Shown one piece after another: positions 1 through 7,521 of a stretch of 64,000 nt of DNA. The notes under the pieces are model-generated. The model was given only the letters and a program-made list of their open reading frames with translations, had not been told where the DNA came from and ran no database searches. This stretch comes from Sphaerisporangium dianthi (lineage in GTDB: Bacteria > Actinomycetota > Actinomycetes > Streptosporangiales > Streptosporangiaceae). Position 1 is the first letter of the stretch, and every line of letters starts with the position of its first letter. Location of the stretch: contig NZ_JBHSFP010000027.1 in the NCBI RefSeq assembly GCF_042654065.1, positions 62,001 through 126,000 of the forward strand. The letters run 5' to 3'. Position numbers and translations under genes: made by a program.

Positions 1-687
1 GTATGGGACCGGCCGGAGCCGCCGACTCGCCCTGTGCCGCTCGACCGCGAGCGAATCGTCGCCGCCGCCGTCGCGCTGGCCGACGAGGGCGGGCTGGAGG
101 CGGTGTCGTTGCGCAAGGTCGCCGCCCGCCTGGACGCCGGCCCGATGCGGCTGTACGGATACATCTCCACCAAGGAGGAGCTGTTCGACCTCATGGTGGA
201 CGAGGTCTACGCCGAGATCCTCCCCAAGGAGCGGCCCGGCGACTGGCGGGAGGCGTTGCGCGTCCACGCCCACCGCACCAGGCAGGCCACCCTCCGCCAC
301 GAATGGCTGGCCGACCTGCTCGGCGGACGCCCGGCCATGGGCCCGAACGCCCTCGTCGTGATCGAGACCACGCTGGCCGCCCTCGACGGCCTCGCCGACA
401 TCGACACCGTCATGCGCGCCGTGGAGACCGTCAGCGCCTACTTCACCGGCGCGATCAGGCGCGAGATCGCGAACCTGCGGGCCGAGCGCGCCACGGGCCT
501 GTCCAAGCGCGACTGGCAGCGCGCCTCCGGCCCGCATGTGAGCAGGATGCTGGCCACGGGCCGCTTCCCGGCGCTGGCCAAGCTCGTGCACGACGGCACG
601 GAGGTGGACGCCGAGACGTCCTTCGCGACCGGCCTGGACTGGGTCCTCGACGCCGTGGCCGCCAGACTCGGCCGGCCGCCGGCGTGA
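1..687 (+). CDS. TetR-family transcriptional regulator, 5' end outside window
   Basis: A DNA-binding repressor of the TetR class. The reading frame is open from base 1 and reads WDRPEPPTRPVPLDRERIV before the first in-window GTG (34). Upstream extensions of this kind are usual in the TetR_C subfamily, so the true start is probably outside the window. The helix-turn-helix lies in the first 50 residues (VSLRKVAARLDAGPMRLYGY, then STKEEL). The remaining ~165 residues form the helical ligand-binding domain. Its target and ligand cannot be read from the sequence. The next gene is convergent. Alternative: translation from GTG 34, giving 217 residues. Confidence 0.85.
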   Translation, partial: VWDRPEPPTRPVPLDRERIVAAAVALADEGGLEAVSLRKVAARLDAGPMRLYGYISTKEELFDLMVDEVYAEILPKERPGDWREALRVHAHRTRQATLRHEWLADLLGGRPAMGPNALVVIETTLAALDGLADIDTVMRAVETVSAYFTGAIRREIANLRAERATGLSKRDWQRASGPHVSRMLATGRFPALAKLVHDGTEVDAETSFATGLDWVLDAVAARLGRPPA

Positions 688-813
688 CACTCCGCGGGGC
701 ACGGCGGCCGGCTCGGCCCGCGAGACGGCACGTCCAGGCGGCACCCGGGACCGGGGGTGGTGCGGGTGCCGACGGCGGGGCGGTTCAGTCGAGGAGGCGG
801 GAGTGGGACGGGA

Positions 814-1731
814 TCAGTCGAGCAGGCGGGAGCGGAGTGCGGCGGCGTCGTCGGCGGTCCAGCCGTTGCGGTCCAGCCAGCCGAGCGGGCCGTCGTCCCT
901 GGTCTCGAGCATCTGCAGGAAGTGGTCCATGTACTCCGGGCGGGGCATGTGGCTGTCGGCCGGGCGCGAGTCCAGGTCGTCGCGGTAGGTGTCGCTCGCG
1001 CGCAGGCGGGCCAGGACCCCCTCCATGCGGTCGCCGGTCGCCGCGTAGTCGGCCACGATGGCGTCGCGGGTGACCCCGGCCACCGAGAGCGTCAGGGCGC
1101 ACACCACTCCGGTGCGGTCCTTGCCCGCCGCGCAGTGGACGACGGCCGCGCCGTCGCCGTACGCGAGGACGCGGAGGGCGGCGAGCACCGAGTCGGGCCG
1201 GTCGAGCAGGTAGGCGTAGTAGAAGCCGAGGACCCGCACTTCCGCGACGTCCTCGCGTTTGCCCTGCCAGGGCAGCACGCGGTCGCCCTGGATGCGGGGG
1301 CGCGCGCCGCTCCGCCATCCGCCGGCGCTTCCGGCGGCCGGCGAGGCCCCCGGCGTCCCGGCTTCAGGCGTGCCGTTCCGGGGCGTTCCCGGAGCCGCGG
1401 GGTCGTCCTCGTCCGGTATGTCGGCTTCGACGTCGGTGTGCCGGCCGCCTTCGGGGAACAGGGTGAGGTGATGGATGCTCACCTCGGGCACCTGGGTCAG
1501 CGGGCCGGGGCCTTCGAGGTCGACCTCGGCGTAGGAGCGCAGGTCCACCACGTCGCGCAGCTTCAGCTCGCCCACGAGCCTTCGCACGTCGGCTTCCGTG
1601 AGTCCCTGGAGGTTGTCCGAGCGCAGCACCCGCCCGAACCTCGTCGTCCGGCCGTCGATCGTGGGAAGACCACCGAGGTCCCGCACGTTCACGGCGCCGT
1701 CTAGAGCTATCCACCTCGTTAGTTCATTCAT
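814..1731 (-). CDS. Tyrosine-protein phosphatase (atypical dual-specificity type)
   Basis: A protein or phosphoinositide phosphatase of the Y_phosphatase3 (PtpB/LipA-like) family. The P-loop HCAAGKDRTG gives the CX5R catalytic signature, and the N-terminal NVRDLGG motif is typical of the family. Between the N-terminal part and the P-loop sits a Pro/Gly/Ala-rich stretch of about 40 residues (DPAAPGTPRNGTPEAGTP and following) that looks like an inserted low-complexity linker. The chosen start is ATG 1731, eight residues before the conserved region. In-frame TTG 1740 and GTG 1734 are alternatives and none has a strong ribosome site. It diverges from the gene at 1932. Confidence 0.85.
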   Translation of the reverse strand: MNELTRWIALDGAVNVRDLGGLPTIDGRTTRFGRVLRSDNLQGLTEADVRRLVGELKLRDVVDLRSYAEVDLEGPGPLTQVPEVSIHHLTLFPEGGRHTDVEADIPDEDDPAAPGTPRNGTPEAGTPGASPAAGSAGGWRSGARPRIQGDRVLPWQGKREDVAEVRVLGFYYAYLLDRPDSVLAALRVLAYGDGAAVVHCAAGKDRTGVVCALTLSVAGVTRDAIVADYAATGDRMEGVLARLRASDTYRDDLDSRPADSHMPRPEYMDHFLQMLETRDDGPLGWLDRNGWTADDAAALRSRLLD

Positions 1732-1931
1732 CACATCCAAGCCTATATGCGCTATATGTCCACGCGAAGGAGGTGGCAGGGGCAGAGTGTCAAAAGTACA
1801 CGTCCGTCACGTGGCGGCTGCCACCGCGACTTCGGCCCGCGTGTGATGTAAAGGAACGAGCCCTTTCGGGCTCCGCCCGGCCGAGCCCTCCGGGGCCCGC
1901 CCGCTCAACCGCCTTCCCCGAAGGAGGTCAT

Positions 1932-2807
1932 GTGAACACACGCGCGCTCCACCCCCGGCTCGTGCTGGACCCGTCCCTGCCGGCCGAGACCGCCCGCACC
2001 CTGCTCGGCAGCCCAGAGACGCTTCGCGCGGTGCGCGCCGGGGCCGCCCCCCGGCCGCTGACCCCGAACCCCGTCCTGCTCTGCGCCGTCATCTTCCTTC
2101 TCCTGCTCACCCTCATGCTGACCGGTCCGTGGGCCATGACCATGCTCGGCGCCCTCGTCGCCGGCCTGTACGGCCTGCGGGCCCTGGCCGCGGACCCGAA
2201 AGCGCGCGAGGCCCGCCGGCGGCTGCGCGTGGCCCATCGGCACGCCGACCGGTACGTCCTGCCCGAGGACCTCGACGGGAGCTGCCGGGAACTGCTGGCC
2301 AGGGCTCAGCGGGCCGTCGAGGAGGTGCTCGGGTCCGCGGTCAACGGCGACGGCCTGCTGGACACGATCGCCAACGCGGTGACGCTCCCGTCCGAGGTGT
2401 GGCGGCTCGGCGTGCGGCTGGCCGATCTCACCCGGACCAGGCGCGAGCACGAGCGCATCGTGCCGCAGGACGTGCCCGCCGACATCGCGGGGGTGTTCAC
2501 CCCCTATGACGAGGTGCTGGAAAGGGCGCACCGATCGCTCGCCGCCCGCGTGGAGTCGCTGGAGGACTACGCCCGCGAGGTGCGGCGGGCCGACGCGGTG
2601 TACCGGGCCTATCGGCAGCTCGGGGTGCTGCGGGAGCGCACCCCGCACTACGAGCGGCTGCTCGCGGAGACCGCGGAGGACGGGCCGGCCCTGCCTCCCA
2701 TCGAAGGGCTCAGCGGTCAGGCGCACGAGGTGGAGCGGGTCTTCCGCGAGAGCATCGACGAGGCGCGGCGGGCCGGGACGCACTTGCTCCTCCTCTCAGC
2801 GGCATGA
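1932..2807 (+). CDS. Hypothetical protein with two membrane segments and a helical C-terminus
   Basis: A 291-residue protein I do not recognise. Start GTG 1932 is preceded at 1921-1928 by AAGGAGGT, a near-perfect ribosome site. Residues about 47-80 form a long hydrophobic hairpin, probably two transmembrane helices with Thr-Gly-Pro between them. The rest is charged and strongly helical, rich in Arg/Glu/Leu (for example REHERIVPQDV and LEDYAREVRRADAVY), suggesting a cytoplasmic coiled-coil region. It stands alone between a divergent phosphatase and the ECF operon. No catalytic motif is visible. Confidence 0.75.
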   Translation: MNTRALHPRLVLDPSLPAETARTLLGSPETLRAVRAGAAPRPLTPNPVLLCAVIFLLLLTLMLTGPWAMTMLGALVAGLYGLRALAADPKAREARRRLRVAHRHADRYVLPEDLDGSCRELLARAQRAVEEVLGSAVNGDGLLDTIANAVTLPSEVWRLGVRLADLTRTRREHERIVPQDVPADIAGVFTPYDEVLERAHRSLAARVESLEDYAREVRRADAVYRAYRQLGVLRERTPHYERLLAETAEDGPALPPIEGLSGQAHEVERVFRESIDEARRAGTHLLLLSAA

Positions 2808-3081
2808 CGGGATTCCGCCGAAACGTACCCGGAGTTCGTAAAAAACCAGAAACGTCCCTATCGTCCGAAATAAAAACCGTGCCGTAACCCCCCTGCGACG
2901 CCTCGTCATCGGCCCGTAATCAAGCCGCCCGAAACCATACGATTCGGCCATCCCACCAAAATCCCTGCCTTTCACCAGCAATTGCGCAAGACGCTGGATC
3001 TCCCCTTTAATCTCCTCTGGACTGCACTCCGGCACGCGCTGACCGGCGCCCGGAAGGCCGGAAGGAGACGAGGCATCCGCC
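2808..3081 (+). other. AT-richer leader upstream of the ECF transporter operon
   Basis: This 274-base gap is distinctly less GC-rich than its surroundings (runs such as GTAAAAAACC and GAAATAAAAACC) and probably holds the promoter and leader of the importer operon. GGAAGGAG at 3059-3066 is the ribosome site for 3082. I looked for TPP, cobalamin and preQ1 riboswitch hallmarks and saw none. The minus strand has an open frame of 99 codons across it, but its codon use does not resemble the neighbours. Confidence 0.4.
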
Positions 3082-4740
3082 ATGACCGCGCTCATCGAGA
3101 TCCGGGACGCGGGCGTCCGGTATCTCTCGACCGGTCAGACGGCGCTCCAGGCGACGGGGCTGACCGTCCGCCCCGGCGACCTCACGCTGGTCAGCGGGCC
3201 GTCCGGCTGCGGCAAGAGCACCCTGCTCCGCCTGATCAACGGCCTCATCCCGCACTCCTACCGGGCCGAGGTGACCGGCGAGGTCCTCATCGGCGGCCGG
3301 CCCGTCGCCGGCCGCACCATACGTGAGCTCTCCACCGTCGTCGGCACGATGCTCCAGGACCCGCGAAAGCAGATCGTCGGCACCACCGTGGCCGCGGAGA
3401 TCGCCTTCGGCCCGGAGAACCTCGGACTGCCTCGCGCGCAGATCCGCGAGCTGATCGCCGAGGTGGCCGGCCGCGTCGGCATCGAGCACCTGCTGGACCG
3501 CGCGACCGCCGGGCTCAGCGGCGGCGAGCTGCAGATGGTCGCGTTCGCCGGCGTGCTGGCGATGCGGCCGAAGGTCTTCGTCGTGGACGAGCCGCTGGCC
3601 AACCTCGACCCTGCGGCCGGTCTGCGCCTGATGCGCGAGCTGAGGAGATTCGCCGACGAGGGCGGCGCGGCCGTCGTCGTCGAGCACCGCGTCGAGGAGA
3701 TCCTGGAGTTCTCCCCCACGGAGGTGCTCTACCTGGAGGAGGGCGCGCCCCGCTTCCAGGGCCCGGTCGAGGACTTCCTCCGCGTGGCCCCCGCCGGGCA
3801 CGTCAAACTGCCCTTCTCCACCCTGGTCTCCCGCGCCGCCGAACTGCCCGCCGTGCCGGAACCTCCCAAGCGCGCGGCCCCGGCGGCCGCGCCGCGGCTG
3901 GAATACCGCGGGGTGAGCCTCGGGTACGGCGACCGCGCCGTGCTTTCCGGCGTCGGCCTCGCGCTCGGCTCGGCCGAGCGGGTGGCCGTCCTCGGCCCGA
4001 ACGGCGCCGGCAAGTCGACGCTGCTGCGCGCCGCCGTCGCGCTGATCACCGCCTCGCGCGGCGAGGTCCTCGTGGACGGCTCCCCCGTCGCCGCGCGCTC
4101 GGTGGCCGACCTGGCCACGACCTTCGGCTACGTGTTCCAGAACCCCGGCCAGGCCCTGTTCAGCGCCACCGTCGGCCAGGAGCTGGCGTTCGGCCCGCGC
4201 AACCTCGGCAGCGGCCCGGAGGAGATCGCCACCCGGTCGCGGGAGGCGCTGCTCGCCGTGCTGCTCGACGAGGAGAAGGACATCATGGACCGGCCGCCGC
4301 GAACGCTGTCGTTCGGCCAGCAGCGCCGCCTCACCGTGGCCCTCGCCCTCGCGATGCGGCCGCGCACGCTGATCCTCGACGAGCCCACCGCCGGGCAGGA
4401 CCTGTGGACGACCACCGAGTTCATGGGCCACGCCCTGTCCGCCCCCAGCATCGAGAGCGTCTACTTCATCACCCACGACGTCGACCTCGCCCTCACCTAC
4501 GCCGACCGGATCATCGTCGTGGACGAGGGCGGCATCGCCGCGGACGCCTCACCGGCCGACCTGGCCAGAGACGACGGCGTCTGGTCGAGGGCGGGCCTGG
4601 CGGCCACCAGCCTGGTGCGCGCCGTCCGCGACCACCTGCCGGGCGCGAGGCCGATCCCCCACCCTTTCGACCTCGCCCGCCGAGTCTCCCTCCTCGCCCC
4701 TTCCACCTCTTCCCCGAAGGAAGGAACCACCCCCTCATGA
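3082..4740 (+). CDS. ECF transporter ATPase, two fused ATP-binding domains
   Basis: Energises an energy-coupling-factor (ECF) importer for a vitamin-like solute. At 552 residues it is a tandem fusion of two EcfA-type ATPases. Domain 1 has Walker A GPSGCGKST near residue 38, signature LSGGELQ and Walker B VFVVDEP. Domain 2 has Walker A GPNGAGKST near residue 307, a degenerate signature LSFGQQRR and Walker B LILDEPTAGQD. The ribosome site is GGAAGGAG. The stop overlaps the S-component start in ATGA, so the genes are translationally coupled. The fused layout resembles YkoD-type systems, but the substrate is set by the S component. Confidence 0.93.
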   Translation: MTALIEIRDAGVRYLSTGQTALQATGLTVRPGDLTLVSGPSGCGKSTLLRLINGLIPHSYRAEVTGEVLIGGRPVAGRTIRELSTVVGTMLQDPRKQIVGTTVAAEIAFGPENLGLPRAQIRELIAEVAGRVGIEHLLDRATAGLSGGELQMVAFAGVLAMRPKVFVVDEPLANLDPAAGLRLMRELRRFADEGGAAVVVEHRVEEILEFSPTEVLYLEEGAPRFQGPVEDFLRVAPAGHVKLPFSTLVSRAAELPAVPEPPKRAAPAAAPRLEYRGVSLGYGDRAVLSGVGLALGSAERVAVLGPNGAGKSTLLRAAVALITASRGEVLVDGSPVAARSVADLATTFGYVFQNPGQALFSATVGQELAFGPRNLGSGPEEIATRSREALLAVLLDEEKDIMDRPPRTLSFGQQRRLTVALALAMRPRTLILDEPTAGQDLWTTTEFMGHALSAPSIESVYFITHDVDLALTYADRIIVVDEGGIAADASPADLARDDGVWSRAGLAATSLVRAVRDHLPGARPIPHPFDLARRVSLLAPSTSSPKEGTTPS

Positions 4741-5300
4741 GCACAGACGCGACCACCCCACGAGAGCCTGTCTTATCGCTGTCCTCCCGGACCGTCGTGT
4801 TCGGCGCGGTCGGCGCGGCGCTGTACGGCGTGCTCGGCCTGTTCAGTTTCCTCATCCCGGGCACGCAGGCGGTCACGGTCCGCCCCGCCTTCGCCCTCGT
4901 GCCGTTCTTCGGCAAGCGCTTCGGCGTCATCGCCGGATTCTTCGTCGGCCTCGTCGGCAACGCCATCATCGACCTGATCTCCGGCTACGGCCTCACGTAC
5001 TGGAACTGGAGCGTCGCCAACGGCCTGGTGGGCGCCGTCGCCGGCCTGTTCTTCGCCTACCTGCCGCCGATCGCCAGCGAGGCGCTGCGCCTGGTCGTGA
5101 CCGCGCTCGGCGCGGTGCTGGCCACCGCCATCGGCCTGCTGTTCGTGTTCACCGACATCTGGGTGCAGAACATCGACGTCGCGACCGTCATCTCGATCAA
5201 CTACGTGCCCGCGCTGATCGCCGACGCCATCGCCGTCGTCATCCTGACCCCGGCGCTGGACGCCATCTGGGAGCCGCTGTCCAAGCGGGCCGGACGGTAA
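4737..5300 (+). CDS. ECF transporter S component (UPF0397/CbrT-like)
   Basis: The substrate-binding membrane subunit of the ECF importer, 187 residues with five or six hydrophobic helices. The pattern RTVVFGAVGAALYGVLG, then GVIAGFFVGLVGNAIIDLI, then YWNWSVANGLVGAVAGL is that of the UPF0397 group, which contains the cobalamin binder CbrT of lactobacilli. That does not establish the substrate here. ATG 4737 is embedded in the ATPase stop, with AAGGAAGGA at 4719-4726. The neighbouring amidohydrolase hints that the imported compound may be an amino-substituted heterocycle, which is inference. Confidence 0.85.
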   Translation: MSTDATTPREPVLSLSSRTVVFGAVGAALYGVLGLFSFLIPGTQAVTVRPAFALVPFFGKRFGVIAGFFVGLVGNAIIDLISGYGLTYWNWSVANGLVGAVAGLFFAYLPPIASEALRLVVTALGAVLATAIGLLFVFTDIWVQNIDVATVISINYVPALIADAIAVVILTPALDAIWEPLSKRAGR

Positions 5301-5304
5301 CAGC

Positions 5305-6129
5305 GTGGACGTCACGCCGCGTTATCTGGGCGCGGGTTCCTTCCTGAGCCGCCGCGATCCGCGGGTGCTCCTGCTGGTTCCCGTGCTGTACATCGTGGCC
5401 GTGGCGGGGGTCGACGACCTGCGCGCCGTGATCGCGTGCACCCTGGCCGCCCTGGTCTACTACCGCGCCGCGGGCATCCCGTGGCGCGGTGTGCGGGCCA
5501 ACTGGGCGTTCATGCTGACCCTGACCACGATCCTGGTCGTGGTCAACAGCATCCTGACCTCGGCCATCACCCGCGCGGGCGACGAGGGCGCCGAGGTCCT
5601 GTTCACCGCCCCGATCACCCACACCGCGATCACCTGGACCACGTTGTCGTACGCGGCCACGACCCTGGTGCGCTACATCTCCCTGGCCATGGTCGGCTTC
5701 CCCGTGGCGTTCAACATCGCGCCCTCCGACCTCGGGGTGGCGTTCGCACGGCTCGGGCTGTCGCAGCGGCTCGCCTACGGGGTGGACCTGACCTTCCGCT
5801 TCCTGCCCTCGACCTGGGCGAGCCTGCACGAGACCATGGACGCCCAGCGCATCCGGGGGTACGAGCACACCCGCAGCCGCAATCCGGTCAAGCGGCTGCT
5901 GTCGCTGCGGCCGGTGGTCATCCCGCTGACGGTGAACGCGCTCATCGACGCGGAGGACACGGTGAACGCCATGGACCTGCGCGGATTCGGCGGACGGCAC
6001 CGCACGTGGATGCGCGAGCTGGCCTTCGACCGCGTCGACCTGCTCATCCTCGCGGGCTTCTCCGCCATCGCGGCGGTCATGGTCACCGCCAAGATCCTCG
6101 GTCTGACGGGCACCGTATGGGTGCCGTGA
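5305..6129 (+). CDS. ecfT: ECF transporter T component
   Basis: The energy-coupling membrane subunit that links the ATPases to the S component. The 274-residue protein has an N-terminal group of hydrophobic helices (LLLVPVLYIVAVAG; LAALVYYRAAGIPW), then a C-terminal cytosolic region with AQRIRGYEHTRS and the conserved AMDLRGFGG, the Ala-Arg-Gly type coupling motifs of EcfT. Start GTG 5305 lies four bases after the S-component stop. The 3' end overlaps the next gene by 13 bases, so the four genes form one operon. Confidence 0.92.
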   Translation: MDVTPRYLGAGSFLSRRDPRVLLLVPVLYIVAVAGVDDLRAVIACTLAALVYYRAAGIPWRGVRANWAFMLTLTTILVVVNSILTSAITRAGDEGAEVLFTAPITHTAITWTTLSYAATTLVRYISLAMVGFPVAFNIAPSDLGVAFARLGLSQRLAYGVDLTFRFLPSTWASLHETMDAQRIRGYEHTRSRNPVKRLLSLRPVVIPLTVNALIDAEDTVNAMDLRGFGGRHRTWMRELAFDRVDLLILAGFSAIAAVMVTAKILGLTGTVWVP

Positions 6130-7442
6130 TCCACTCGGCGCCGCTCCTGGTCCCCATATCGCGCCCCCCGATCCGCGACGGCGCCCTCGCCGTGCGAGAC
6201 GGCCTGGTGCTCGCGGTCGGTCACCGGCGGGAGATCCTCACCGACCATCCGGGCGCGCAGGAGCTGCGATGGCCGGGCATGGTGGTGGCGGGGCTGGTCA
6301 ACGCGCACACCCACCTGCAGTTCACCCGCCTGTCCAAGGTCGGGGCGCGGGTGTACGGCTCCTTCGAGGAGTGGTCGAACACCTTCGACTCGGTCTACTT
6401 CTCCTCCGGCGGGGCCGACTGGGCGGCCAGCGCCCGCGAGGGGGCGCTGCTCGCCCTGCGCCACGGCACCACGGCCGCCGCGGACGTGGTGACCGACATC
6501 GAGGCGATGCCCGTGCTGCACCAGGCCGGGCTGGCCGGCATCTCCTACCTGGAGGTGCTCGGCGACACCGACGCGAGCTGGGCCGAGACCGGGCGCGACC
6601 ACCTGACCTCCACGCTGCGCGAGCTGCTCGGCACCGGCGAGGCCAAGGGCGGGGGGATCGTCGGCATCGCCCCGCACGCCCCTTACACGCTGGACACCGG
6701 CGTACTGGCCGACCTCGCCGTCCTGGCCCGCAGGTTCGGCCTGCGCCAGCACATCCACCTGCTGGAGTCGGCGCACGAGCGCGAGTACACCCTCTCGGGC
6801 ACGGGGCCGATCGCCCGCCTGGTCCGCGACCTCGGATTCGACTTCGAGATCCTGCGCGCCGGCGGCTCCGGCCGCGGGCCGGTCGACTTCCTGGACGACC
6901 TCGGGCTGCTCGGGTCACGCTGCCACGTCGCCCACGGGGTCCACCTGGACGCCGAGGAACGGGCGCTGCTGCGCGGGCGCGGGGTGAGCGTGACGCTGTG
7001 CCCCCGCTCCAACCGCACGCTCGGCCTGGAGGGCCCGCCGGTCGCGGCCCTTCTGGAGGAGGGCAGCCCGATCGCCGTGGGCACCGACTCACTGGCCTCA
7101 AGCCCGTCGCTGGACCTGCTGGAGGACGTGCGGCTGCTGCACACCCTCGCCCGGCGGCAGGGCTACCGCGGCGAGGACCTGCCGCGTCGTCTGGTGGAGG
7201 CGGCCACCGCCGGCGGCGCCCGCGCGCTCGGGCTGGACACCGGCCCCGGCAGGATCGGCGCGCTGGAGGCGGGCGCGCGGTGCGACTTCGCCGTCTTCCC
7301 CCTTGACGCCGTCGAGCACGATCCGTACCGGGCGCTGGTCCAGGACGGGCCGGGAAGGTGCGTCGCCACGGTGACCGGCGGCGGCCAGGCCGGCCGGGTG
7401 CACCTGGCGAACTCGGCTCCGGAGCGAATCCATGGGTGCTGA
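6117..7442 (+). CDS. Amidohydrolase (chlorohydrolase / aminofutalosine deaminase-like)
   Basis: A metal-dependent deaminase or hydrolase of the ATZ/TRZ amidohydrolase group, 441 residues. Metal ligands are visible: the HxH in NAHTHLQF, the later His in GLRQHIHLLESAHERE, CHVAHGVHLD, and Asp in VGTDSLASSPS. The C-terminal DFAVF region completes the composite beta-sandwich domain. The family includes aminodeoxyfutalosine deaminase (MqnX), guanine deaminase and related enzymes, and I cannot choose among them. ATG 6117 overlaps ecfT, so the enzyme is co-translated with the importer and may act on the imported solute or its precursor. Confidence 0.85.
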   Translation: MGAVIHSAPLLVPISRPPIRDGALAVRDGLVLAVGHRREILTDHPGAQELRWPGMVVAGLVNAHTHLQFTRLSKVGARVYGSFEEWSNTFDSVYFSSGGADWAASAREGALLALRHGTTAAADVVTDIEAMPVLHQAGLAGISYLEVLGDTDASWAETGRDHLTSTLRELLGTGEAKGGGIVGIAPHAPYTLDTGVLADLAVLARRFGLRQHIHLLESAHEREYTLSGTGPIARLVRDLGFDFEILRAGGSGRGPVDFLDDLGLLGSRCHVAHGVHLDAEERALLRGRGVSVTLCPRSNRTLGLEGPPVAALLEEGSPIAVGTDSLASSPSLDLLEDVRLLHTLARRQGYRGEDLPRRLVEAATAGGARALGLDTGPGRIGALEAGARCDFAVFPLDAVEHDPYRALVQDGPGRCVATVTGGGQAGRVHLANSAPERIHGC

Positions 7443-7521
7443 CCTCGCCGCGATCTTCACGAGAATGCGCGCGGCATCCCCCCGAAGGACCTCACACAGG
7501 TCCCACGCAAGGCGCGGAGAC

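Noticed and set aside
2808..3081. TPP or cobalamin riboswitch for the vitamin-type importer
   Set aside because: None of the conserved blocks of these riboswitches could be found in either orientation.
2796..3095. A 99-codon minus-strand gene upstream of the ECF operon
   Set aside because: It overlaps the ECF ribosome site and start, uses codons unlike the neighbours, and has no clear start signal. Kept only as a low-interest observation.
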